A stretch of 64,000 nucleotides of DNA from CAVQXR01 sp046330455 (GTDB lineage: Bacteria > Actinomycetota > Thermoleophilia > Gaiellales > Gaiellaceae). The DNA is taken from contig JAXLSU010000006.1 of the NCBI GenBank assembly GCA_046330455.1, positions 124,001 to 188,000 of the forward strand. Direction: 5' to 3'. A program made the translations under genes and the position numbers. Shown piece after piece: positions 50,497 through 58,563 of this stretch. The notes below the pieces were generated by a model. That model was not told the DNA's origin. It did not search any database and saw only the letters and a list, made by a program, of their open reading frames with translations. How positions within the stretch are numbered: the stretch's first letter is position 1; every line of letters begins with the position of its first letter.

Positions 50497-51918
50497 TCAG
50501 ATCCCCGTCTGCGCCTCGAGCCGGCCGGTGCGAACGGCCTCGGCGAGCGCCGCGTGGTCGCGCTCGGTCTGGTCGGCATACGCCTCGGCGAACTCGATCA
50601 CCGCCCGGTCGAACGTGGCGCTGCGACCGAGGTAGCCGGCGATCGTCGCCGCGTCGCCCGACCGGGCATGGGCGCGTGCGAGGGTTGCCCCGCACAGCAT
50701 CGCGTAGAGGGAGAGACCGGTCGGCGACATCGTCTCGATCTCGAACGAGCCCTTCATGTCGCGGAGCTGGCGGAAGTAGTACTTGATCTCCGGGTCACGC
50801 GGGTTGTCGACCCAGCCGAGGAAGATGTCGCTCGCGCCCTGGGTCAGCCGCTGGCCGACGACGACCCGCTGGCCGTGGTGGGGATGCACGCTTGCGCCCG
50901 CGTACGGCTCGAGCACCGAGGCCTGGGCCTGCTTGAGCTGGAGGAAGAGGGGATCCTCCTCGCCCTTTCCGATCATGAGCGCGATCAGCGCCGACGTACC
51001 GACGCTGCCGACGCCGACGACCTTGTAGGCCAGATCGACGAACTCGTAGTGATCGAGCAGCTGCCGGCGCTCCTCGGGCATCGACTGCTTCATCTGCTCG
51101 AGGGCTCGCCTGACCTGCTCGGCGAGCTCCGGCCGCTCGATTCGCTCGATCAGCGGCGGATCGTCCTTGATCCGGTAACCGCCGCCGGCCTGCTCGGCGA
51201 ACCTCGGCAGCGACCCGAGGCTCGTCCGCCGGTGCGCCTTCCGGATCGCCTTGTCGATTCGCCTGGCGTGCTCGGCACCCACCTTCGCGGCACCCGTCTC
51301 GGGCCCGATGTCGATTTGCTTGGCACCGGCCTGGAGCGCCTGGTTCACGCCCTTGATGTCCACATGGGAGTACCAGATCTCGAGATAGCCCATCGGCGCG
51401 TACGCGAGCATCTTCGTCCGGTACCACTCGACGCAGGACTGCGCCACCGAGGCGGCCTCGTTGCGGGTGAAGCCGAAGGTGCGCCCGGCGACGACGAAGC
51501 TCGCCGCGAGCCGCTTGACGTCCCACTCGAACGGTGCCGGCAGCGTCTCGTCGAAGTCGTTGACGTCGAACACGAGCTGCCGCTCCGGCGTCGCGAACAT
51601 CCCGAAGTTGGAGAGGTGGCAGTCCCCGCACGCCTGCACGCGCAGGCCCGTCGTCGGCGTACCGGCCAGATCGTCCGCCATCACCACCGCCGAGCCGCGC
51701 AGGAACGTGAACGGCGTTGCGAGCATCCGGCCGTAGCGGATCGGTACGAGCTTCGCGATGCGGGTCGCCGCCTGGGCCTCGAGCATGTCGATCGGATCCG
51801 GACGGTCGCTGGCCGTCGTGAAGACCGCGTGGCTCGACCGTGGAACCTGCTTGCGCAGAGCCCGTCCAGCGGCGTAGCGCTCGGCGGCTGTTGCAGCGTG
51901 CGAGAGCTCGACGTTCAT
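50497..51918 (-). CDS. DUF2252 family protein
   Basis: Protein of 473 aa matching the DUF2252 family, whose fold is related to aminoglycoside-phosphotransferase/kinase-like proteins. Recognisable segments are RYGRMLATPFTFLRGSAVVM, GDCHLSNFGMFATPERQLVF, DVNDFDETLPAPFEWDVKRL and VVGVGSVGTSALIALM. HLSNFG and the DVNDFDE acid cluster resemble kinase catalytic and metal sites. No enzymatic activity has been assigned to the family as far as I know. Start ATG is preceded by GGGGAAGGTGG. Confidence 0.88.
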   Translation of the reverse strand: MNVELSHAATAAERYAAGRALRKQVPRSSHAVFTTASDRPDPIDMLEAQAATRIAKLVPIRYGRMLATPFTFLRGSAVVMADDLAGTPTTGLRVQACGDCHLSNFGMFATPERQLVFDVNDFDETLPAPFEWDVKRLAASFVVAGRTFGFTRNEAASVAQSCVEWYRTKMLAYAPMGYLEIWYSHVDIKGVNQALQAGAKQIDIGPETGAAKVGAEHARRIDKAIRKAHRRTSLGSLPRFAEQAGGGYRIKDDPPLIERIERPELAEQVRRALEQMKQSMPEERRQLLDHYEFVDLAYKVVGVGSVGTSALIALMIGKGEEDPLFLQLKQAQASVLEPYAGASVHPHHGQRVVVGQRLTQGASDIFLGWVDNPRDPEIKYYFRQLRDMKGSFEIETMSPTGLSLYAMLCGATLARAHARSGDAATIAGYLGRSATFDRAVIEFAEAYADQTERDHAALAEAVRTGRLEAQTGI

Positions 51919-52010
51919 CGTCCACCTTCCCCTGTCGACGGCCTACGAGCGGCATTCTGTCGCACGTGCGGCGGCAGCGATGAGGCGGTCGTACGCCCGT
52001 GCCCGCCCGA

Positions 52011-53201
52011 TCACCACCCGCCCGGGACGCGCACGAGGATCCTCGTCCCGCTCCCCGGTGCGGAGTCGATCTCGAACATGCCGCCGACCCCCTCGATCCG
52101 CTCCCGCTGGGAGGCGAGGCCGATGTGCCCCTGCGCGATCCGGTCCGGGAGAGAGGCGACGTCGAAGCCCTTGCCGTTGTCCTCGACGACGAGGATCGCG
52201 TTTCCATCGCGCTCGAGCAGGTCGACGGTCACCGCCGTCGCACCGGCGTGCTGGACCGCGTTCGCAAGGAGCTGCCTGGCTGCGGAGAAGAGCAGGCGCT
52301 CGTGCGGGGACCGGTGCGGCAGCCGCAGGTTGCACGTGAGCCCGAACCCGCCCTGGCGGGCAGCTCGCTGGGCCGCCGATCCGATCGCTGCTTCGAGCCC
52401 GGCCTCGGCGAGCACGAACGGATGGAGCTCGGAGATCGTCTCGCGGAGGTCGACAATCGTCGCGGCGACCGCCGCGTCTGCCCGCTCGAGGGCAGGGTGC
52501 GGCTGGCTCTCGGAGGCCTCGTCCAGCTCGTGCCGGGCCGAGAGGAGGTTCTGGATCGCGTGGTCGTGGAGCCCCTCTGCGAGCGCAGAACGCTCCCGTT
52601 CCTCGGCGGAGAGCGCGTCGGCGAGCAGGCGGCGCCGGGCCGATGCGAGCTGTGCGACGCGCCGCGTTCGGCGCTCGAGCACGGCGGAGAGGAGCACGGC
52701 CGCGGCACCGATCCAGGCGAGGTAGCTCGCGCGTACGGCGATGAAGTGGAGCGCGTCGGGGCCGCTCACGGACGGGTGGAGGAGTGCCTGCGTCAGGTAG
52801 GCAACGAGCGTCGCTCCGCTTGCGAGCGCGGTCAGCGGCGGGCGAAAGCGGAACGCGACCGTGATCGGGACGAGGAACAGCGCCAGATGGGCCGGCGAGA
52901 AGGCGCCGCCGGAGAGGAGCGCGAGCGTCGTCAGCGAGACGACGTCGATCGTCGTCGTCGCGAGTGAGAAGCGCTGCCCGACCGGACCCCGGTAGACGCG
53001 GACGAGGATCGCGACCGCGAGGCCGGCGAACACCCCGAGCGCGATGTAGAAGGCCTGCGCCTGTGGATCCGGGTGCGGCAGCGACTCGCCGACTGCGAGG
53101 ATCGGGATCGCTGCGAGGCGCAGCCAGGCAACCCGCGTCTCGGTCTCGGTCATGTCGGCGCCGAGCGCCGGCGGTGCGTCGTCGAAGGCCGGCCGCGACA
53201 C
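52011..53201 (-). CDS. NarL-partner sensor histidine kinase (HisKA_3)
   Basis: Membrane sensor kinase of 396 aa. About five or six hydrophobic segments (residues 25-185) form the input domain. The HisKA_3 dimerisation helix contains ERERSALAEGLHDHAIQNLL with the phospho-His, and the HATPase domain shows ARQLLANAVQHAGATAV, VEDNGKGFD and GLASQRERIEGVGG. I start at GTG 53201, 7 nt after the stop of the upstream response-regulator gene; ATG 53153 is an alternative. It forms an operon with that regulator. Confidence 0.9.
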   Translation of the reverse strand: MSRPAFDDAPPALGADMTETETRVAWLRLAAIPILAVGESLPHPDPQAQAFYIALGVFAGLAVAILVRVYRGPVGQRFSLATTTIDVVSLTTLALLSGGAFSPAHLALFLVPITVAFRFRPPLTALASGATLVAYLTQALLHPSVSGPDALHFIAVRASYLAWIGAAAVLLSAVLERRTRRVAQLASARRRLLADALSAEERERSALAEGLHDHAIQNLLSARHELDEASESQPHPALERADAAVAATIVDLRETISELHPFVLAEAGLEAAIGSAAQRAARQGGFGLTCNLRLPHRSPHERLLFSAARQLLANAVQHAGATAVTVDLLERDGNAILVVEDNGKGFDVASLPDRIAQGHIGLASQRERIEGVGGMFEIDSAPGSGTRILVRVPGGW

Positions 53202-53208
53202 GCGACCG

Positions 53209-53865
53209 TTACTCGAGCAGGCCTCGGCGCATCGCCTCCGCGACGGCGGCTGCCCGATCGGACACGCCGAGCTTGTCGTACAGATGCTGGACGTGGGTCT
53301 TGACCGTGGTGACGCCGAGGAAGAGCTGCTTTGCGATCTGCGGCAGGCTCTTTCCCTCGGCGATCAGGCGGAGAATCTGGCTCTCCCGCTGCGTCAGCGC
53401 GGGTGCGTCGCGGGTCGCGCGAAGGCGGATCTCCGAGGCGAGGCCTCCGGCGAGCTCGGATCCGATCACCGTCTCCCCCCGGGCGCAGGCGAGAACGCCG
53501 TCGACGATCTGCTCGCGGCGTGCCTCCTTCGGGAGGTAGCCGGCAGCACCCGTCTGGAGGGCCTGGTAGACGAGGCCGCTGTCGGTGAACGCCGAGAGCA
53601 GGAGCACCCGGGTCGGCAGGCCGTCGCGGACGACGGCGTGGGTGATCGCGACACCGTCGAGCCCCGGGAGCTTGTAGTCGATCAGCGCGACGTCGGGCTG
53701 CTGCTCCGCGATCGAGTCGAGGGCGGCTCGGCCGTCCTCGGCCTGCGCGACGACGTCGATCTGCCCGCTCGCGACGAGCGCGCGCACCACCCCGTCACGG
53801 TAGAGGGGATGGTCGTCGGCGACCACGACCCGGACCTTGCCGCCGGTGGGGCACATCATGAGCAT
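53209..53865 (-). CDS. NarL/FixJ-family response regulator
   Basis: Response regulator of 218 aa (fewer if a later ATG is used). The receiver has VVVADDHPLYRDGVV, the phospho-acceptor in ALIDYKLPGLDG and the Lys in AGYLPKEARREQIV. The C-terminal LuxR-type helix-turn-helix contains LTQRESQILRLIAEGKSLPQ and VTTVKTHVQHLYDKLGVSDR. Three in-frame ATGs compete (53865, 53859, 53856); TACCAT lies just upstream, so the second or third is likelier if leaderless. Co-transcribed with its kinase. Confidence 0.92.
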   Translation of the reverse strand: MLMMCPTGGKVRVVVADDHPLYRDGVVRALVASGQIDVVAQAEDGRAALDSIAEQQPDVALIDYKLPGLDGVAITHAVVRDGLPTRVLLLSAFTDSGLVYQALQTGAAGYLPKEARREQIVDGVLACARGETVIGSELAGGLASEIRLRATRDAPALTQRESQILRLIAEGKSLPQIAKQLFLGVTTVKTHVQHLYDKLGVSDRAAAVAEAMRRGLLE

Positions 53866-53920
53866 GGTAGATCGCTGACCGAGTGTCGGTTGCTCGCCCG
53901 CCTCCCTCGAGCCTCGCGGG

Positions 53921-54100
53921 TCAGGAGCCGCTGCTCTCGCTACCGCCCGCCGGCCCGCCGGTGATCGACGGCGTTCCGGAGCTCGTCACCTCGAGCGTGC
54001 CCCACATACCTCCCTCGTCGTGGCCCGGCACGAGGCAGTCGATCCGGTAGGTCCCGGGCGTATCGGGTGTGAACGCGGACGTGTCGACAGGTCGTTGCTG
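53921..54100 (-). pseudogene. Cupredoxin fragment (C-terminal half only)
   Basis: The minus strand encodes SAFTPDTPGTYRIDCLVPGH, then EGGMWGTLEVTSSG: the C-terminal copper-binding half of a plastocyanin-like cupredoxin with Cys, His and Met ligands in order. No signal peptide, no N-terminal strands and no first copper His are present upstream in any frame; the reading frame there is noise. This is best read as a remnant of a deleted gene. Confidence 0.7.
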
Positions 54101-54333
54101 ACAGCTGCTCCTTCCGGCAGACAGTGCCCAGAGCATGTGCCAGGCGGGGAGAGGCCGGCATCCGCCGATCGGACGATGGGCCGGTTGAATCGACTGGCGC
54201 TGCGCGACAAGGCGCCGGCGGCAACGGCGGGGCCGGCTCATCCTCTCGATCCTCCGCTCGCACGATGGCCCGCGGCCCCGCGGTGGTCGAGACTTGCTGC
54301 ATCGAACCGCCGGTGTCAACGAAGGAGGACGGC

Positions 54334-54621
54334 ATGGAGAGCGTCAGCAGACGCGAGTCCTGGGCGGGGGCCGTCGCGCGGAGAGAGGATCTCGAGGGGT
54401 TCCGGGTCCGCTCCCGCGACGGCCATCTCGGGTTCGTCGACGCGGTGCGCCGCGACGTGGACACCGGGGAGCCGACGTCTCTCGTCGTTCGCGCCGGCCG
54501 GATCATCGTCCTGGTCGTGCCGTACGAGACGATCGAGGAGGTGGTGCTGGAACGGGAGCTGGTCATGGTCGGCGGCGACGTCTCCCGCCTGGTGGGCGAC
54601 AGCCTCGAGGTGGCGGCCTAG
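54334..54621 (+). CDS. Small PRC-barrel-like protein
   Basis: Protein of 95 aa. The segment DLEGFRVRSRDGHLGFVDAV, followed by RDVDTGEPTSLVVRAG and VPYETIEEV, follows the PRC-barrel pattern seen in photosynthetic reaction-centre H subunits and in RimM-like proteins. In non-phototrophs such small proteins have no assigned role. Start ATG 54334 has AAGGAGG 5 nt upstream, so this is a leadered gene. Confidence 0.72.
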   Translation: MESVSRRESWAGAVARREDLEGFRVRSRDGHLGFVDAVRRDVDTGEPTSLVVRAGRIIVLVVPYETIEEVVLERELVMVGGDVSRLVGDSLEVAA

Positions 54622-54698
54622 TCAGGCGCGTTCGCCCGTGACGTGGTGCCCCGAAACCGTTGAGGAACCGTGGGGGCGAAAGCGTCCGGGGCCCGTCG

Positions 54699-54835
54699 GG
54701 GGCGGGATCTCATCCCGCCCCTGGCGGTGAGCGCACCGGGAGCGGGCAGGGCTTGTAGGGGCGGGATCTCATCCCGCCCCAGGCGGTGAGCGCACCGGGA
54801 ACGGAGCAGGGTGGGGGCCGGAGCAAGTCCGGCCC
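54699..54835. repeat. Tandem palindromic repeats, 59-bp period
   Basis: Two copies of a 23-bp palindrome (arms GGGGCGGGAT and ATCCCGCCCC around CTC) occupy 54699-54721 and 54758-54780. They are separated by the shared segment GGCGGTGAGCGCACCGGGA, which recurs after the second copy. A third, diverged palindrome at 54815-54835 has arms GGGCCGGA and TCCGGCCC. This is the opposite orientation of the GGATGAGATCC family. The block fills the gap between the PRC and TetR genes. Confidence 0.88.
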
Positions 54836-54904
54836 GCACACCCTCCTTCACTCGCGGCGGCCGATCCCGGCCGGTGGTGTACGGTCAGACCGCGGTCGTG
54901 CCGG

Positions 54905-55564
54905 TCAGGACGATCGACGTTCGCGGAGCAGCTGCTGGGCGAGCGCGCCCGCGAGCCAGGCCTCGTACCGGTCGGGGCTCCAGCCGCGCCGGCGGACGAG
55001 GAGCTGGTAGAGGTCGGGGTGGACGAGCGTCCAGAGGATGTCCGTGGCCGAGGTGACGTCGACGGAGAGGACGCCGTCGTGCTCGAGCGTCCTCGCGATC
55101 TCGCGCATCCCGAGCTCGTAGAGCTCACGCTCGAAGCGCTTCCAGAGCTCGTCGAGCTGCGGGTCGGCCGGCGCTGCCTGGCGGACGATCTCGGCGACGT
55201 CGGCCGTTCTCTCTCTGACCCGGCGTGCGTTGCGGGCGACGAGCACGAGCCGCCGCTCCGGGTCGGGCTCGGCGAGGACCTCGCGGACCGACGGGCGGTC
55301 CGGAAGCGGCACGGGCTCCTCGTCGCCGCGCATGCGCAGGTTCCAGAGCGCCCGGAGCAGCTCGGCCTTCGTCCCGAAGACGGCGTACACGGTCTTCAGG
55401 GCGACGCGGGCCTCCTTCGCGATCGCCGCGACCGGCGTCGCGACGTACCCCCGCTCGGCGAACAGCCGCTCGGCGGCCTCGAGGATCGCCACGCGGGTCG
55501 CCGCAGCCTGCTCGCGGCGCCTGGGCGAGTCGTACGGGCGTGTCCGCTTGACAGGCGGGCTCAT
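54905..55564 (-). CDS. TetR-family transcriptional regulator
   Basis: Regulator of 219 aa. The N-terminal helix-turn-helix is AILEAAERLFAERGYVATPV and AAIAKEARVALKTVYAVFGT; the ligand domain is helical with no recognisable pocket motif. It is divergent from a small ABM-like protein gene 57 bp away. TAGTGT ends 6 nt before its ATG, so its mRNA may be leaderless. It probably controls the shared intergenic region. Confidence 0.9.
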   Translation of the reverse strand: MSPPVKRTRPYDSPRRREQAAATRVAILEAAERLFAERGYVATPVAAIAKEARVALKTVYAVFGTKAELLRALWNLRMRGDEEPVPLPDRPSVREVLAEPDPERRLVLVARNARRVRERTADVAEIVRQAAPADPQLDELWKRFERELYELGMREIARTLEHDGVLSVDVTSATDILWTLVHPDLYQLLVRRRGWSPDRYEAWLAGALAQQLLRERRSS

Positions 55565-55621
55565 GTCGTTACACTACTCTCTACTTCATTAGCCTTACAG
55601 TGTGATGAAAAGGAGTCCGGT
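55565..55621. promoter_or_regulatory. AT-rich TetR operator/promoter region
   Basis: This 57-bp gap is clearly less GC-rich than its surroundings. It holds interleaved inverted repeats ACACT (55571-55575)/AGTGT (55599-55603) and TTCAT (55585-55589)/ATGAA (55605-55609). TACAGT (55596-55601) could be the plus-strand -10 and TAGTGT the minus-strand -10, with AAAGGAG as the plus-gene ribosome site. Confidence 0.5.
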
Positions 55622-55897
55622 ATGGCGATGATCGTGACCCGGATCCAGGTCGGCGACTACGACACCTGGAAGACGCTGTTCGACCAGGACGTTCCCGGTG
55701 CGCGCCGGTCGGCCCGCGGCTACCGCATTCTCCGGAACGTCGACGACCCGGGCGAGGTGTTCGTCCAGGTCGATTTCGACTCGATCGACGAGGCAAAGGC
55801 CGCGCGCGAGCGCCTGCTCGCCTCGGGCGTCCTCGACCGCTTCGAGGACCGGACGCTCCCGAGGGTCGTCGAGGAGGCGGAGGCCGTCGGGCGCTGA
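55622..55897 (+). CDS. Small ABM-like (dimeric alpha/beta barrel) protein
   Basis: Protein of 91 aa with MAMIVTRIQVGDYDTWKTLF, RGYRILRNVDDPGEVFVQVD and AKAARERLLASGVL. This beta-alpha-beta pattern resembles antibiotic-biosynthesis-monooxygenase or cyclase-like ferredoxin-fold proteins. No catalytic residues can be assigned. The start ATG follows AGGAG. Divergent from tetR and thus its likely target. Confidence 0.7.
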   Translation: MAMIVTRIQVGDYDTWKTLFDQDVPGARRSARGYRILRNVDDPGEVFVQVDFDSIDEAKAARERLLASGVLDRFEDRTLPRVVEEAEAVGR

Positions 55898-55930
55898 GCA
55901 CGGTCGCGGGCGGGATACAGTTCGACCGAC

Positions 55931-56767
55931 GTGCACACCGCGCGCTACCTCGCCGAGCAGTTCGAGATCGAGATCGACGGTGCACCGGCGACGGTCGCGG
56001 AGCTGCTGCCCGGCTGGGGGGCGTACGACCGGTTCGGCATCGTCGTGCACGGGCCGTTCGCAACGCTCGGAGCGAGCCTCCTCGTGCAGGCTGCGGTGCT
56101 CGCCTTCTACGCACACGACCCGTCCCGGCGCGACGTCGCGCCGCAGTACCCCGAGATCTACCTGTTCCATGTCGGCGGGAGGTTCGGCGACCACAGCTGG
56201 CTCGACTTCTGGCCGCCACGCAAGGAGGTCGAGGTCGAGGCGCGGCCCGATGCCGTGCTCGCGGCGGTCAACGACCGCGCGATCACGCGGCTCGCGGTGC
56301 CGGAGGGCCCGCCGTGCGACCCCTCGGCGCTCGTGGCCGGAGCGAGCAGCTGGGCCGACCGCCAGAGCGGGCTCGCCCGCCTTCGCTCGTGCTTTGTGTA
56401 CGCGCCGACAGGCGAGGTCGCGGACCCGGACGTCGTGATCCGCGGCGCCGAAACGACGCTCGCCGTCGACGCGCTCGCGACGCTCGACCCGGAGGGGACG
56501 GCGCAGTGGTTTCACGCGACATCGGTGGAGGAGCTACTCGAGGTCGCGCCCGGCCCGAGCACGCTCGACGACATGGCGTTCTGGGTCGGCCTCGTCTCGG
56601 CGCGTGCGAACGAAGTTCCGCTCGAGGTTCGCACCCGAATCGCGAACGACCTCCGCGCCCGGCTTCACGACGGTTGCGCCCGAGAGGGCTACCGCCGGCT
56701 CGCGACGGAGCAGGCCCTGCTCCGCCTGGCCCCGGTCGATGTTCGGCGCCCGCCTGCGAGCGGATAG
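55931..56767 (+). CDS. Hypothetical protein, 278 aa
   Basis: Soluble protein with no family I recognise. It has a well-ordered composition with GWGAYDRFGIVVHGPFATLG, YPEIYLFHVGGRFGDHSWLD and FWPPRKEVEVEA in its N-terminal half, suggesting a conserved fold, and a helical C-terminus. No signal peptide or membrane span. GTG 55931 follows TACAGT (55916-55921) by 9 nt. It may be transcribed separately from the ABM-like gene upstream. Confidence 0.7.
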   Translation: MHTARYLAEQFEIEIDGAPATVAELLPGWGAYDRFGIVVHGPFATLGASLLVQAAVLAFYAHDPSRRDVAPQYPEIYLFHVGGRFGDHSWLDFWPPRKEVEVEARPDAVLAAVNDRAITRLAVPEGPPCDPSALVAGASSWADRQSGLARLRSCFVYAPTGEVADPDVVIRGAETTLAVDALATLDPEGTAQWFHATSVEELLEVAPGPSTLDDMAFWVGLVSARANEVPLEVRTRIANDLRARLHDGCAREGYRRLATEQALLRLAPVDVRRPPASG

Positions 56768-56806
56768 CGTACGGACGGCGTCGTCAGAGGAGGAGGAGGA
56801 ATCGTC

Positions 56807-57319
56807 ATGGGATTGCTGCGGGGCCGCGGCGACAGCGGCGGCTCGAAGTACCGGATGCGCGAAAAGCTGTTCGCGGTGGGTGACGACTTCTGGATCGAGA
56901 ACGAGGCCGGCGAACAGGTGTTCAAGGTGAACGGCAAGGCGATGCGCATACGCGACACGCTGGTTCTCCAGGACCCGTCGGGCAGCGAGCTGTTCTCGAT
57001 CCAGGAGAAGAAGCTGCACATCCGCGACACGATGGAGATCGAGCGCGGGGGAAAGACCGTTGCCACCGTGAAGAAGGCGATGGTCTCCCCGCTTCGCGAT
57101 CGCTTCTCGATCGACGTCGTGGACGGTGAGGAGATGGAGGCGAAGGGCAACGTCGCCGACCACGAGTACAAGATCGAGCGCGGAGGCCACGAGGTGGCCG
57201 AGGTGTCGAAGCGCTGGTTCCGTGTGAGGGACACCTACGGCATCGAGATCGCCCCCGGCCAGGAGGATGCCCTGATCCTCGCCGTCGCCGTCTGCGTCGA
57301 CCAGATGAAGCGCGGCTGA
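56807..57319 (+). CDS. LURP-one-related (tubby-like fold) protein
   Basis: Protein of 170 aa. The N-terminus KYRMREKLFAVGDDFWIENE, then QVFKVNGKAMRIRDTLVLQD, SGSELFSIQEKKLHIRDTME and the C-terminal ALILAVAVCVDQM helix match the LURP-one-related family, a single-helix beta-barrel related to phospholipid scramblases and tubby proteins. The biochemical role in bacteria is unknown. GGAGGAGGA lies 6 nt upstream of the ATG. Confidence 0.85.
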   Translation: MGLLRGRGDSGGSKYRMREKLFAVGDDFWIENEAGEQVFKVNGKAMRIRDTLVLQDPSGSELFSIQEKKLHIRDTMEIERGGKTVATVKKAMVSPLRDRFSIDVVDGEEMEAKGNVADHEYKIERGGHEVAEVSKRWFRVRDTYGIEIAPGQEDALILAVAVCVDQMKRG

Positions 57320-57366
57320 CCGGTCGCGACGGCCGCCGGGCGACCCCCTGCCACTATCGTTCGGCC

Positions 57367-58479
57367 GTGCCCGGGGCCCGCGGTGCGGAGGAGCTCTACT
57401 CCTTGCTGCATGAGCGGGCGCTCCCGTCGTGGTCGGCGATCGTGGACGGACGGTACGGCGGCTACCTCCTCTCGCCGACCGAGAAGCAGCTGGCGACGCA
57501 GAGCCGGATGGTGTGGGCCTTCTCGCACGCGCACCGTCTCGGGCTCGGCGACTACCTCTGGGCAGCGGAGCGGGGAGTCGAGCTCCTGCTCGGCCGCTTC
57601 GCCGACGGGGAGCATGGCGGCTTCTTCTGGAAGACAAATCGTGCCGGCCGTCCGCTGGACCGGCGGAAGCTCCTGTACGGCCACGCGTTCGTGATCTACG
57701 CCCTCGTCGAGTACGGCCGGGCGGGAGGCGATCCGGGCGCGCTCGACCGAGCGCTCGCGCTGTTTCGCCTCCTGCGCGAGCGTGCCCACGACGGCGAGCA
57801 CGGCGGCTGGCTCGAGCACTTCGAGCCCGATTGGCGGCCGATCCTGCGACCCGATGTCCGCGTCGAGGTCGAGACCGCGGGCGCGAAGAGCGCGAACTCC
57901 CACCTCCACGTTCTCGAGGCGCTCACCGAGCTGTACGCGGAGAGCGGCGACGGGGAGGTCGGAGTCGCCCTCGGCGAGGCGATCGAGGTCTGCACGACGC
58001 AGTTCCTCCCGGCCGATCCGGCGGCGTCCGTACGGCAGCGAAGCCGCGACTGGAGACCGGCCGGGCCGCGTGGCCCGTCCGTCGGGCACAGCGTCGAGCT
58101 CGCGTGGCTGCTCACACATGCCGAGGGCGCGCTCGGCCTCGAGCCGTCCTGGGAGCGCCTCGACGCCTACCTCGCGTACGCGCTCGCCGCACCGGCGGCA
58201 GACCGGATCTGGTGGGAGACGGCCGAGACGCTCGCCGCCCTCGCGACCGCCGTCGCGCACCGACCCGACCCGGGGCAGCTTGCGGAGCTCGAGCGCCGGC
58301 TGTCCTTCGCGCTCGCCCACCAGGTCGATCCGGTGGATGGTCTCTGGCTCCACGCGGTCGCTCCCGACGGTTCGGTCGTGAATCCGGAGAAGATCGCGAC
58401 CTGGAAGGACGCCTACCACGAGCTGCGCGCGACGGTGCTGCTCGCGGAGGTGGGCGGCGGCAGGGGGCCGGTGACTTGA
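57367..58479 (+). CDS. AGE-family sugar epimerase/isomerase
   Basis: Protein of 370 aa of the N-acylglucosamine/cellobiose 2-epimerase (alpha/alpha)6-barrel family. Markers are RMVWAFSHAHRLG, FADGEHGGFFWKTNRAG, KLLYGHAFVIYALVEYGRAG, AHDGEHGGWLEHFEPDW, NSHLHVLEALTEL, GHSVELAWLL and a final WKDAYHELRA. Several His residues that perform epimerisation are in these motifs. The usual WKGPYH motif is changed to WKDAYH. It heads the glycan locus and probably prepares a sugar. Start GTG lies 6 nt behind TATCGT. Confidence 0.85.
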   Translation: MPGARGAEELYSLLHERALPSWSAIVDGRYGGYLLSPTEKQLATQSRMVWAFSHAHRLGLGDYLWAAERGVELLLGRFADGEHGGFFWKTNRAGRPLDRRKLLYGHAFVIYALVEYGRAGGDPGALDRALALFRLLRERAHDGEHGGWLEHFEPDWRPILRPDVRVEVETAGAKSANSHLHVLEALTELYAESGDGEVGVALGEAIEVCTTQFLPADPAASVRQRSRDWRPAGPRGPSVGHSVELAWLLTHAEGALGLEPSWERLDAYLAYALAAPAADRIWWETAETLAALATAVAHRPDPGQLAELERRLSFALAHQVDPVDGLWLHAVAPDGSVVNPEKIATWKDAYHELRATVLLAEVGGGRGPVT

Positions 58480-58519
58480 CTCGCCCCGTCGAGTCACGTT
58501 ATGACGTGGATATGACGTG
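58477..58519. promoter_or_regulatory. Hairpin plus 11-bp direct repeats upstream of the glycosyltransferase operon
   Basis: TGACTCG and CGAGTCA (58477-58496) form a 7-bp stem whose first base is the T of the epimerase stop codon, a possible terminator. Directly after, ATGACGTG occurs twice at 58501 and 58512 with an 11-bp period, and GTCACG/CGTGTGAC half-sites flank them. This could be an operator for the glycosyltransferase genes. Confidence 0.45.
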
Positions 58520-58563
58520 TCGTGTGACCGCGCGCCGGGGCGCGGGCCCGTCGGGCTGACGGC

